The notes under the pieces are model-generated. The model did no database searches, was not told the origin of the DNA, and was given only the letters and a program-made list of their open reading frames with translations. From assembly GCA_002205965.3 (NCBI GenBank), contig NADL03000451.1, positions 2,480,001 to 2,544,000 of the forward strand: a stretch of 64,000 nt of DNA. The letters run 5' to 3'. This document shows, piece after piece, positions 11,518-22,269 of the stretch. The position numbers were made by a program, and so were the translations under genes. The stretch's first letter is position 1, and each line of letters opens with the position of its first letter. The stretch comes from Kappaphycus alvarezii (lineage: Eukaryota; Rhodophyta; Florideophyceae; Gigartinales; Solieriaceae).

Positions 11518-13151
11518 CTTGTACAGCGTCTGCTATTGTAAAACTTAATAGTCATTCCCAGCGGTAGAATATCTTTGCAAGTACTGGCTCATATCGAGGG
11601 CAACATCCCAACTTCAACGACATGGAGCTCTAGATATGCATTATTGTACAGCTCAAAGTAGGAGGATATCCGAAGGGCGCGTTTGCAAGCAGCAAGGGAC
11701 GCCTTAAGCTGAAGTCGGCCACATGCATGCCACAAGTGGGCCACAAAAATCCCACCGAAAGATGTTTCCCTTCTCTGGAGCTAGTCACTCTCTTTAACTA
11801 CCTGGAAAGCGCTTGTTATGTCGCGGGTATCCAGCGCGAAAAGTCAACGAAACATGATACTTGCTGTAACACCAAAGGACAGTCCAGCGGAATGACTTCA
11901 ACTGCACTTGTATCGGGCACATGGACGTGCGCCAAGTCTATCTTGGAACTGGTGTGAGCTACGGGCAGAAAAATAGATGCTTGCAGGAACTATTGCTCAT
12001 CCCATCCAAGCTAGCTCAAAGTTGGTGTAGACCAATTTAAAAAAAGAGGAAAACTGGTTGCACGTCCACAGGAGTCTTCGATGAGTAATCCCATGGGCCA
12101 GAAACAAACTAACTGGTGTTCCCACCATTTCTGCTGGCCGTAGGACAAATGCTTCTCGCCCGCGTGAAGAAAATGTCACATTTGGTTGACCTGATACTTG
12201 GACGAAGCTCTTAAGACTCACCGACATGGAAGGTGTCAGTGCATACGGAGTCTTTTCCTTATCCTGGCTAAATTGTTTGTTTCGAACACACAGAGGAGCA
12301 TACGGACATATCGAGTATCGTCAAATATCAAAACCTTCGGGCCGGCGTGGATAAACTCTTTACCAAGCCAAAGCTTTTGGCTATCGGATTCCCTTCGCAA
12401 GGTATGGCATATGGTGGGGTGGAAAAGCTCTTAAAACATTAGTCCTCGTTCCTGCAATTTCGAAAAAATCCCTACTTGTCCTTTACGCGCTTACCGTTCT
12501 GGCCCATCCTGAGGAATCGAACAAGTTTTGACATTTTGCAAGCAAAAAGAGGCACATCTCTATTGGATTCACCGAGTTCATGCAGTAGCAGCCGTTTGCT
12601 ACACCGTACAATGATAACTCAGTACTCGAGTTTGCTGCGGTTCCGGCTGCGGCCGCCTCTCTGCGGCCGCACAATCGGATCAAAACATAGAACTGCCCTT
12701 GTTGAAATTCGAAAACGAACGGGCAGACAGATTATGGCGGGGCGGGATGTGGAAACATTGGCATCATATAACCAAAAATTCCAATGACATGAGAGCAGTC
12801 AATACATGCGAGTGTCTCAACATGTTTAGGGGAGGTCATAGATGCATCCTTCTGTTCCACCATGTCCTGCGAACTGCAACAGTACCTGCGCTTCCAAAAA
12901 TAATCAACCCGGTCCCACTTGCAGGTATACAAATTGTCTTACGGTGGCCGGGAGCATTACCCCACCCATGCAGCAAAAAATAAGTGCGCTCACAAAGCAG
13001 AGGGTATAAGGGGAACGTCAAGACACAACAAACCGACTCAACGGTGACCACAAGACCTGTCTGCTCCATATTCAAGTTCACCCAACTTCTCGCTCCGAAT
13101 CTTGGTATCGCCAACTATCGCCCGCAGTTGACAGACTCTGATACCTTGAAA
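11518..13151. other. intergenic, no recognised gene
   Basis: Reading frames are short (under about 105 codons), overlap on both strands and carry no motif that I recognise. The minus-strand complement of 12640-12670 includes a GCGGCCGC pair around a CGGCCGC-rich hairpin. Confidence 0.5.
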
Positions 13152-14753
13152 ATGCGCGGTTTCGGGTTTCTCCTCTTCGGAGGAGTAAGCAGCCTAGGAG
13201 TAGCGGTATCAACTGCAATTTTGCGTCATGTTTTCAAACGCCCTCCATCCGACCAATTCAAGCTAACGAGCGGTGATGATAGCGAAATTGCTGCGGAAAA
13301 GAATACCGAAAGCTATCTTTCATCGGAGGAGAACATGGATGTGCCAGGCGCGACAGCATTACACCCACTGCAGGCCGAAACGCCCTTGCTCAAAATGATG
13401 CGAGACGAAAACAAAACTGAGTTCACCTACGATTCATGCGAATACGGAGTGAGGTATGGGGAAGACTTTTACTCTGACGGACGATCGCCCAGGAGTCAGG
13501 TGATGTACCCAGACTCCAAGGCCTCCGAGTCAACAGTGGTAACGAGATCTTTCAGTGACGATGATATCGGCACGGATGATATTTGCGAGCAAGAGACAGT
13601 GAGCGAAACCGTGATCTCCGATCGCGAGGAGCCACCCATCATGAGAGTGACTAGCCCACGAACACAAGATAGCCTAGCCGCGGAAGACATACTAGAGCCA
13701 GAAATCAACGAGAGCTCCATTGTCGGCGCAGAAATCTGCTCATCGGCGGCAACGGAATTTGAAAGCAGTCGCGATGGCACAATGGAGCAAGCATATGCGT
13801 TTCTCGCAACGCAAGTCACAAACATCAAGGAAAACCCCGCTACTGGAGAAAAGACTGGCATGGCTCGTTCAAGGTCAAGTAGCATTGACGGCAGCATTGA
13901 GCCCTACTTGGAAGAACTAGTTTCTCAAGATACATGGCTTCTTTGTGCAACATCAGACTCTGATAGCCAAACTGAGGGCACAGATCCAGACTCTAGTTTT
14001 GGTGAAGATGCGAGTGTCTCTGATGACGGGATTGAAAGCGCCGAACCTTACATGACGGAACTGCTTGACGAAGGTGACCACACAATGGCAGGCACGGAGC
14101 GAAAAGATAGGATGATTCAAACGGAAGCAGGAGCAAGTTTAACCAGTCAATCTACACCAACCAAGGAGATTGTGAACAATGTGGACGGGTCGCCGTCGTA
14201 TGGCCCAATAGCGGGCATGAAGAAAGAGAGTGGGTGCTCAGGATCAGGGCCATTGATTACGGAAAAGGCAAAGGTAAGAGCTTTAGTCCGTTCGGAAAGT
14301 ACGAAAAGAGTACCATCGAACGGGGACCTGGAAGAAGTCTCTGGGCCACAAGGTTTTGACGAGCCTATAATTCATGGCCGTGTGTCGGTGGTGCCTATCC
14401 CAATACCCAGGACATGGCCACAGGCAGAGGAAAGGTCATTGGAGATGGGGAGACAAGGGACGAGAGTGGGTGGAGTCTTGCAAGGTGCAAATGGGGAAGA
14501 GAGGTTGACAGGGATGAATGGACCAAGTGTGGCGACGGGAGTGGTGCAGATGAGCGGAACGATGAAAAGTTCGGGGTTGTTGCCGAGTATTGGAGGAGGT
14601 GGTAAGGAGAATATGGTGAAGAGGTTAAGTGGGCTTGGAGGGAGACCAAGTAGCAATCGAACAGAGGAGGCACGGGGTAGTAAGAGGTTTCGGTTCGCCG
14701 AGAGAATCTGGATACGGCCACTGAGAACACGGTCAAATGCGTCAAAGAGCTAG
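13152..14753 (+). CDS. hypothetical acidic, disordered protein with N-terminal membrane segment
   Basis: The frame is open from 12984 but the first ATG is at 13152, giving 533 codons. Residues 3-28 or so are hydrophobic and glycine-rich (GFGFLLFGGVSSLGVAVSTA) followed by LRHVFKR, so a signal anchor or organelle leader is likely. The rest is low in hydrophobic residues and rich in Glu, Asp, Ser and Thr, with no domain that I recognise. It has short similar blocks around GSIEPYLEELVSQD and IESAEPYMTELLDEGD, which look like a degenerate internal repeat of an EPYxxEL motif. The last 130 codons turn basic and Gly/Arg-rich. The length, single frame and G-rich 3' end like neighbouring genes support a real gene. 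I cannot assign a function. Confidence 0.6.
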   Translation: MRGFGFLLFGGVSSLGVAVSTAILRHVFKRPPSDQFKLTSGDDSEIAAEKNTESYLSSEENMDVPGATALHPLQAETPLLKMMRDENKTEFTYDSCEYGVRYGEDFYSDGRSPRSQVMYPDSKASESTVVTRSFSDDDIGTDDICEQETVSETVISDREEPPIMRVTSPRTQDSLAAEDILEPEINESSIVGAEICSSAATEFESSRDGTMEQAYAFLATQVTNIKENPATGEKTGMARSRSSSIDGSIEPYLEELVSQDTWLLCATSDSDSQTEGTDPDSSFGEDASVSDDGIESAEPYMTELLDEGDHTMAGTERKDRMIQTEAGASLTSQSTPTKEIVNNVDGSPSYGPIAGMKKESGCSGSGPLITEKAKVRALVRSESTKRVPSNGDLEEVSGPQGFDEPIIHGRVSVVPIPIPRTWPQAEERSLEMGRQGTRVGGVLQGANGEERLTGMNGPSVATGVVQMSGTMKSSGLLPSIGGGGKENMVKRLSGLGGRPSSNRTEEARGSKRFRFAERIWIRPLRTRSNASKS

Positions 14754-15205
14754 TGGGCAGTGGGAATGGTTTCGCTTGGGATTTTACGTTTATAATAAAA
14801 CCTGTTATGCAACGATTCGAAAGAGCTGTAGCCGCCAATTTTGCGTTTTTAAAGAAAGTTGAGAACACGTGTACTGTACATTACTGTACAGTGCTGCACA
14901 GCCATGAGCCCCATTCTACACCTGCACAAATTGCAGAGATCCTGATCCTCTATTGCTTGGTTTCAAACTCTTGCGAATACAGCTCGAAAAACAGAGGAAC
15001 ATGGAAGTTCCGCGAGATCCACGCTGGATTGCATCCCAAAAATTTACAGAAATTTCGAGAATGCCGAAACGAAAACGCATCAAGCTTTTCGATACCATTT
15101 CCCTCAAGCATGCAGTATACCCTACTGGTCTACTGTATCAATCACGAGCAAACCTGACGCCATCTCTACACACCCAACCAGTCCGTCACCACCTCCAACT
15201 CAACC
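14754..15205. other. intergenic with ACTGTACAGT-type repeats
   Basis: The gap between the acidic hypothetical gene and the cyclophilin holds a GTACTGTACA...ACTGTACAGTGCTG tract at about 14871-14895. Nothing else is recognised. It probably carries the cyclophilin promoter. Confidence 0.5.
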
Positions 15206-16548
15206 ATGCCTCCCTCCCTCGCTTTTACTTCCACCGCCCCGGCGATAACCTCCCGCGAATCCTCTCTCAATGGCCGACCGCTCTCTCCCCGTCGCCCGGT
15301 CACCGCCACAATACGCCCTTCGCAATCGCAAGTCCGCATGGATTTCAACGGTATTTTGGACGCCATTTCCAGACGCGGTCTAATCAACAATTTGATCACT
15401 GCAGGTTTCATAGGCGCCGCCTTATGGATCGTGGCCACACCAGCAGAAAAAATGGGCGGCATGGCCAACGCCGCTCCGACGGCCGTCCAGGCTGAAATGA
15501 AGAATCCGGTCAATGCTGAGGTAACCTCTAAAGTGTTTTTTGATGTTAGTATAGGGGGGGAGGATGTGGGAAGGATTGTGGTTGGATTGTTTGGGAAAGA
15601 TTTGCCAAAGACGGTTGAGAATTTTGAGAAGTTGGCCACCGGGGAGTTGGGTTTCGGATACAAGGGTAGCATCGGTACGTTCATCCTATTTTTTATATCG
15701 ACCCCAAACGCGGCCTTATATGTGAATGTTACTGACGTTTCATGTTGGACGGATGCGCCCTTGGTGTGTATCTATTGTTGTTCAACATGAAGTTCATCGC
15801 AATATCAAGGGCTTTATGGCACAAGGCGGAGATTTTACGGTAAGCTTGCGTATGACCAAGTTGCGTTTGCAAACTGTGCGCTTGAGGGAAAATGATACAT
15901 TCTTACCAACTGACTGTTTGCTTTTCCCGCTATGTGTTTGACATGTAGAAAGCGAATGGCACCGGCGGCAAGTCTATCTTTGGCGGTAATTGTGCGTGTC
16001 TAGATACGCAATGTTTTCCCTCTCTTTGCTTCACCCGAAGCACTATGACTGACCATCTCACTGGATAATTTGTTGACATTTACAGTTGAAGATGAAGGAT
16101 TTCTGTTCCAGCACTCCGCCCCGGGGGTCTTGAGCATGGCCAATGCGGGACCAAATACAAACGGTATGTTCTCGAAAGTCTTACAGGGTCTGGGAAAGTG
16201 CAACTGTCCCACATGTCTCACTATACTCGCGAACATTTGTTTGATTGACGTGGTCTACTAACATGGGACAAAAATGTGTTATGCAATAATTTCAGGCTCG
16301 CAGTTTTTCATCACTTACGGTACGTTCAAGCTGCCTGACCAATCTTTCACGTGACATGAGCATGTTGAAACTAACTATGTTCCTCTTCTCTAGAAAAAAC
16401 GCCATGGCTCGATGGTAAGCACGTTTTGTTCGGACGAGTTCTGGAGGGCATGGAAACGTTGCGCAAAATTGAAAATACAAAAACTGGGCCGAGAGACAAG
16501 CCCGTAGCCGAGGTGAAGTTCACAAACACCGGTCTACTTGGTGAGTAG
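15206..16548 (+). CDS. cyclophilin-type peptidyl-prolyl isomerase, thylakoid lumen, six exons
   Basis: Spliced gene: exons 15206-15674, 15793-15839, 15949-15991, 16086-16163, 16296-16319 and 16394-16548. The total is 816 nt (271 residues). All five introns are GT-AG and 74-132 nt long, and they restore one cyclophilin frame. Exon 1 encodes a Ser/Thr/Arg-rich leader, then [20 protein letters not shown] and an AxA-type site before ANAAP. This bipartite signal resembles a plastid transit peptide plus a twin-arginine thylakoid-lumen signal. The catalytic domain keeps [32 protein letters not shown] and [11 protein letters not shown], so the Arg, Gln, Phe, Trp and His of the active site are present. 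It isomerises Xaa-Pro bonds, probably during folding of lumenal proteins. An intron-rich gene among single-exon neighbours is unusual. The exact end (LLGE then TAG) could change if GGTGAGTAG is read as a donor. Confidence 0.88.
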
Positions 16549-17400
16549 TACGCTTGCCATGATCTTCGGCTCAGGTAAGCTTGCACAAGTCATGAAAAAA
16601 GGTCGTAGGTGATGCCGGATGTGATATGGTAGACCTGCTCGAAAATTAATGGGACTCGGTGAGCAAGCATTGTCAAAGTGATAAACAGTTGTTCTCAGGT
16701 TCTCTACCCGTTCCGTAAAAAAGCGCAAATGAATTCGAGAGGGTTTCAGGGCCTCACCGCCTGAAGTATGCAGCAGAAAATTTAGAGTGGATACGCAAGA
16801 TTTCGATAATCATCATGTGATGCAGCTCCCGTTTCACCGAGCGGCTCTTGAAGGCCGATGCACTACAGTACTGTACAGTACAGTATAGCACAGTACAAGA
16901 ATAACCTAGTCTAGAGGGCCGATCTATGAATCGGAAACAGGAAACTGTTTTTTTTTGAGTTAGGTTTCCGACTTCCCCATAAGTCTGTTCTATGAAAGCT
17001 GAAAATTGGGTATATGGAAATCGATGATTTGGCTACAAATAGCCAGATTTAATGAACGTAACGGCACGGTACAATCCTTCAGAGAGCACCAATATTTAGA
17101 CAGTCCGATTATGCTCTTTTCGCCAAGACGCAGAGGAGACTCGAGCGAATCGCTCGGAGACCGGTTGCTCTTTCCAAAATGCTGAAGAGCAACCGGAAGA
17201 GACCGCTTCTGAAAGCACTTGCGACTTTTTGCGGGACTGGCAGCATGAACAAATTCTAATGACCTGTGAAAAGGGCGAAAAATTCCTATACGTCGCGATG
17301 TTGACATCGAAGATCACACCGGGAAGATTGGAGAAGATCGACTCAAAGTCTTTTAAAGAAAGATATTACACAAGTATAAATGCTAAGCGATCTGCTTGAG
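16549..17400. other. intergenic, no recognised gene
   Basis: Downstream of the cyclophilin. It contains an ACTGTACAGT-type tract at 16864-16897 and short frames without motifs. Confidence 0.5.
16864..16897. repeat. ACTGTACAGT-type repeat
   Basis: Interleaved TACAGTACTGTACAGTACAG units, self-complementary, about 320 bp downstream of the cyclophilin stop codon. Confidence 0.75.
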
Positions 17401-17459
17401 CCGCATTTCCGAGGTAAACAGGTTCGCAAAGGTTGACATGGAGCCTCTAAAGGAAATAA

Positions 17460-18332
17460 AAGATGTTCGGCATTTCCGTCCGCATATTAGCAGAGGCAAG
17501 TTGTCTTGACTTCGGCTCACCATACGGCGTTGGGAGGCCAAGTAAATACTCCATACTCCACGAAATTTTGATAGATTGAACAAAAAGCTGCCATCAATTA
17601 GCTTTCCTACAGAGTCTAATGGATACTCTTGTCGAACACGGCAATTTCGTGTCGCAAGGCGAAGTCCAATATATAGAATCATTGAACCATTGTGCTTTTG
17701 ACGTAATGGCCATCAATATTTCTCAATCCAAGCTTAGCGAAACGCTGTACCCTCGAAAATATTACAACAGGAAGAGCCTTTTTGCGCTGTATGTACAGAC
17801 AGCGGCTGCAGCTGACTGCAACTTCTTTTTTGTCTCCACGACATATCGGAGGGACACGCGACTCCACAACTTTCCAAAACTCAAAGCTACATTTTTTCAC
17901 TAATGAAAGTGGGCTTCCGCAGTGGACTAAAATAACGGTTAACGACGCTGTTCTTAGCGGACCACATATAAAGCCGCCATACTCGGGTTTGGTTTATCGT
18001 AAATGGAGAATGCTTTCAAATTTTTCTTTTCGTCATGCAGAATGACGGTCAAGCAAGCATTCGGGATGCTTATTTCTTGTTTTGCAATTTTCCAGTCTCC
18101 ACTCCGCTTCAGTGCTACTCATAACACTTTGATAATATTGGTGGCGGCCAAACTTCACAACATCATAATTGACTCTGGTGATGACTCTTACTTCGCCAGT
18201 TTTGAGGTCGCGGCAGAAAACAATGTTTTGGTACCTCCTGCTTGTATCCACAAAATGACATACATATGGAGCAGGCGGGACAACGGGGAAGGAACAGAGC
18301 AAGAGAAAATTCTACGACCCGAGACAAAATAG
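17460..18332 (+). pseudogene. DDE_Tnp_4-type transposase remnant
   Basis: Fragments in two or three frames match the order of a eukaryotic DDE_Tnp_4 transposase. They are YGVGRPSKYSILHEIL; an FDVMAI block with YPRKYYNRKSLFALYVQ (first Asp region); CNFFFVSTTYRRDTR; a DSTTFQNSKLHFF block; LPQWTKITVNDAV (second Asp region); and the end piece VKQAFGMLISCFAIFQSPLR with LHNIIID. The usual Glu in V-E-x-A-F-G-M-L is Lys here, and frameshifts break the gene, so it is dead. It is a different family from copies A and B and from the Harbinger element at 45.6 kb. Element ends were not found. Confidence 0.65.
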
Positions 18333-18835
18333 CAGATTAACTGAACAAAATGGGTCTTATGAGCCCAAGGGCTGGTAGATAAAACTATGGGCGTTTCGAT
18401 TTTTCAGCAATTAGGACTTTGTCTTTTTGTATACAAACTAGCTTCTCGTCCTTTTCTTCGGCTCCTCTTAACATTATTTTAGCTTGTGGTATGGCCGTTA
18501 GTAAAGCTTAGGTAGAACGGCATCTGCCTTCTGACTCCTCGAAACGGGCTTTGTCTCTTCTCTGTATGTTTTGCAAGCTCCTCAGAAAGAACACGTTCAA
18601 AATGCTGATGATAGCTCCTGCATGTCTTAAATACTTATTTCCTACCGATTTCGTTTGGTTTTCCATCCAGTTCCAATAAATAAAGCTATACTCGCTCTCA
18701 CACCTTTCTTGCGCTGCGCGTTGATTTTCAAAGCCCTCGTGGTAGGAATGTATAAGAAAAAAGTGTTGCAAGAAAGCAGTGCCCGTGAAGAATGTAGCTC
18801 TATGCATTACAAAAGTGTACGAAACCACCTGGATC

Positions 18836-19222
18836 TCACTGTCCGTAGGCTTCATATTTTGAAACAAACGTGTCGTAGAGTGATTTAAAGTCCTCAATTT
18901 TCCTCTTTAGCATACCTCCATCTCGATCGTATGGTCTGTTAGCAGTATCCAGAGACGCTACGTCCGCCTTTGTTACTCCTCCAGCCATATTAGATACTTC
19001 TACTGGGCAAAATATCGCATCATTAAACAGCGGCGCTATACTAACTGTCCATGGTTCCACCGGTTCGCTGCCCAGTTCCGATCTTGTGCGTGGTTTCACG
19101 TCATGGGTGTATTGCCCAGGCCATGCGACGGATGACAGTACTCCGGGACTCCAATGAACAGCTCCCTGCGCTTGGTATCTTGCGTAAAGGGGCAATGGCT
19201 TGTAGATAAGGGAGGCTCCCAA
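18836..19222 (-). CDS. hypothetical protein fragment
   Basis: A minus-strand frame without an ATG (a TAA lies six codons upstream of the first possible start). Its composition looks protein-like: YQAQGAVHWSPGVLSSVAWP, then PWTVSIAPLFNDAIF and KRKIEDFKSLYDTFVSKYE. In the adjacent frame just upstream (about 19290-19223), WTHSDVPIVDNGEVRIWEPP reads like a continuation, so a frameshift or splice may join the two. I recognise no family. It may be a fragment of a host gene or an element. Confidence 0.25.
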   Translation of the reverse strand: MGASLIYKPLPLYARYQAQGAVHWSPGVLSSVAWPGQYTHDVKPRTRSELGSEPVEPWTVSIAPLFNDAIFCPVEVSNMAGGVTKADVASLDTANRPYDRDGGMLKRKIEDFKSLYDTFVSKYEAYGQ

Positions 19223-19853
19223 ATTCTTACTTCCCCGTTATCAACGATAGGCACATCACTGTGGGTCCATGTAAATTATTCCAACCCCCTTCCAACTTTT
19301 GTCAATTTTATAGCAGTAGAAGGAAGTCCCGAAGCCTGAGTCCAGTTTCAGAGAGAAAGGCATTTGCGGCGCATGCAAGGTCGACTATCTCAACAGCAGC
19401 AGAGTCGGAGACTGATCTTTGAACCATTTTTGTTACAATAACCTGGCTTTTTATGCATAGTTTAGCATTTTAAACCCGACTTACATTTAGAGCCTTCAGT
19501 GTGCCCTTACAGGTGTAGTTATCGAAGAAGGATCCATTAAGTACGAAAAAAGATTCCTCGACCTCGATAGATATTTTTTTTCGAGAATATGTCGAATTGG
19601 CTCGCGACTAGTGGTCATTAATGACTACTGCGCTATTGATGTCTTCCTCAGCTTTATTCACGCCACTACTTGCCATCCCAGAAAATGTATAAAGAACGGG
19701 AGTGTTTTCATTGGGAGGGAAAGCTTCGGCATGATCAACATGGCGTACAGTCGGTATGGGAGTTGATCTAGCGAGCGTCGGGTTAGATCTTGAGTTGAAA
19801 GAAGGGTCCTAGAGTTGCTGTTTCATTAATAGTGGGAGGTGGAGCGTGTTGAC

Positions 19854-20075
19854 ATGGTTTTCAAGCAATTGGGCGGGCTGACAGAGGCAGACAAATCGGA
19901 GATTTGCTCAAGGTTTGCCGTAATTTTGGGGCTTGCGTACGCGCTTCGAGATGGTTACAAAGAGGGGAAGGGATATCTGCTTGGCGAGGGGCAGGAGCTG
20001 CAATATGCGGAGAACGGAATTGGGAGTAGAGAGCTAGGATGTGATGTCACTGATGACATTAACAGTATGAACTGA
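19854..20075 (+). CDS. short hypothetical ORF next to the Copia left repeat
   Basis: 73 codons from the ATG at 19854, open upstream only to a GTG at 19839. The string EADKSEICSRFAVILGLAYA and LRDGYKEGKGYLLGEGQ look coding. It ends about 90 bp before the left LTR-like repeat, so it may be the remaining part of a gene cut by the insertion. No family was recognised. Confidence 0.22.
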   Translation: MVFKQLGGLTEADKSEICSRFAVILGLAYALRDGYKEGKGYLLGEGQELQYAENGIGSRELGCDVTDDINSMN

Positions 20076-20163
20076 TGCGGATGTCCAGTCTCAAAATTAA
20101 TTTTGGAGTTCGGTACTGTTTGAAAGTATGATACATAACTTCTATGTAGAGAAAATTGTAGAT

Positions 20164-20438
20164 TGTCGAATATTCGTTGTACTGCACCTTTGCACTGTAC
20201 AGTCCGTATAGTATGCCTGCATATCATACACTATTGGAACTCTCTAATCCTATCACATGACCGGATCAGATCGTCGGCTCAAAGTGCAGAACAGTACTTC
20301 AACCGTCCTCCCCAACCAGTCGCCATCTTCTCCTGGTCCTTTACTAAAGTCTACTATCATCCTAACTATCACTACCTCTCTCATCCCCTCATTTTCATTG
20401 TACAAACTGAGATGAAAGACTCAACAACGCGGGTCTCA
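20164..20438 (+). repeat. left LTR-like repeat of the Copia element
   Basis: Starts TGTCGAATATTCGTTGTACT and ends GGGTCTCA. By eye it is roughly 85 percent identical to 27241-27590 outside indels. It contains a TGCACTGTACAGTCCGTATA tract of the kind also found between host genes. Confidence 0.7.
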
Positions 20439-20489
20439 CTACAATCCGGATTCGAGACCCGTTTGTGTTGTTTGACAGTTTGACTTTCC

Positions 20490-22126
20490 ATGGTTCGAAC
20501 CGCAAGACGTCACCACAAAATGCCGATTTCACGTTCGCAGTTTAAGGTACAGATTGACAAGATCATGAAGCAGATCAACACCACATGTTTGCAGGATGAG
20601 TTGTCCGTTTCGCTCTTGCCTACCGCTAAAGCTACTATCCTGTTCTTCATCTCGGAAGCGCATGATGGATCATCAGCTGAGCCCACTGCGTTCTTTTTAC
20701 CTGACGACGAGGATGTGAAGAAGTACCTTTTGGATTTGCTCCCCTCGCCGTCGCACATCTTCACGCCGCAATTCTTTAAGATTCCCATTTTTTCTGTGAT
20801 TATACTCAAAGATGTCGCAAAGCTGCACTCGTTTGATGGATTTCCTAACGAATATGGTGAATCCGCAAAACTTTCAGATACGGACAAAAATGACAGAAGT
20901 GTCATGCTGCATACTTGGTTTTGCTATTTCATGAATTTTAATGGTGATTTCTGTCGCTTTTTAATCGATAAGCCGAAGTCTAATCGTTGTGTTCTTCCGG
21001 GGAGTGGTAACAATAGCAATCGTAACCTTGAAGCCCCACTTACGCATGAACCCGGGCCATCAACCCTCAGACAACGCAAGATGTGACTGGCGGTCATCTC
21101 TCCGGGAACAATTTTGTGCAGCGCTCCTTTTGTAACCCCCTTGCCAGGGTCCAGTCTACTGGAGCACATATGGACCAGCAGGGTGGCTCACCGGCCCCTC
21201 CTCCTCAACACACCATTCGCCAATTTGTGGTCATGCAGGGTGCCGATGGAAATGTTACCTCGTCTAATCAAATTTTCCCTGGAACCCTCCCTGTCAGTGC
21301 AGGAAATAATTCAAGTTAAGAATCTCAGAAAGCCAACTCAGTACTCCAGATGTTTAAGGAGTGCAAAATATCCGGTGACATTCAAGAAGACATCCTGGAA
21401 ACTATGAAACTCTACGCTATATGTGCGCGTCAGCATATTCTTTCTCCATCGCAAAAGACAGAGTTTTTTGTCCATGTACTTAATGGAGCCGTTATGAAGT
21501 TCTTCTTCGACAAATGCAGTGATGATATGTCTTTTAATGAGATCGCCAAGGTCATGTTGACTGAACATGTAAGTGATGCAAGGCAACTGCAGATCAAGGA
21601 GAACTTTGAAACGCTTCGCTGGCGCAGTTTTATGAAAGAGAGAAGTATATTGGATGTATCTGAGGGCCTAACAAAGATGTTTTAATACATTAATGAACTG
21701 TCCCCGCAGTGCCCTCCAGACTTCCGCTCGGATTCGCATAAGATCGACTATCTCCGCGAAGCAATTACTGAGTTTCAGAACTGGTCAAGTATCCTGATAC
21801 AGAATATTAAGTCTCCGTCTTACTCTTACAAAATATTTGTGACTGCTCTCCATGAGTCCATCCAGAACTTGTGCCAGATTCGCCTTCTGACTGCGGGAAC
21901 AGAGAGGACAACCGAGACCGGGGTAGTTCAACAAGACGAATATTTCGAGAGTAATATGATGCGATATGGTAGGGGCAACCGTACGCCCAAAGTTAAAGGT
22001 CGAAATCACCGCAACAATGGTCAACGTGTCCGTACTAATCGGTACTCTTCGAAGGCACACGAAGAAGCACGCCGCAAAAATGAATGTGTTAAGTGCGATA
22101 GTCCTTGGCATCCGCGGCTTAACTGA
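20490..22126 (+). pseudogene. Copia gag region (broken)
   Basis: The ATG at 20490 opens a 198-codon frame ending at 21086. A second frame from 21350 continues, with one TAA at about 21683, to 22126. The second frame is gag-like (helical, KMFKECKISGDIQEDILETM type) and ends with a CVKCDSPWH motif, part of a CCHC zinc knuckle. A nucleocapsid-type basic stretch (RYGRGNRTPKVKGRNHRN) precedes it. Coat-like protein of the element; not functional as it stands. Confidence 0.6.
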
Positions 22127-22269
22127 TCGCCTGAATAAATTGAGAAACACACTAGAAGCTGTCTGCAGTAAGGGAAGTCTTCCATTCACATCCTTGCCGA
22201 TTTCATAAAGGCTGAGAAAATAACAACAGATGAATCTCAATAAATCCGTGATGAAAATGAAGGTCACAG

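Larger units (their letters stand above)
18333..20163. other. intergenic with two short unassigned coding-like stretches
   Basis: Apart from the two weak frames listed separately, no gene is recognised between the transposase remnant and the Copia left repeat. Confidence 0.45.

Noticed and set aside
16405..16435. GATGGTAAGC as a sixth cyclophilin intron donor
   Set aside because: Reading straight through gives [19 protein letters not shown], the conserved cyclophilin end, so no intron is needed.
20440..20475. CCGGATTCGAGACCC next to the left LTR as a tRNA or primer-binding site
   Set aside because: It resembles part of a T-arm complement, but no TGG at the LTR edge and no complete match to a tRNA 3' end could be made.
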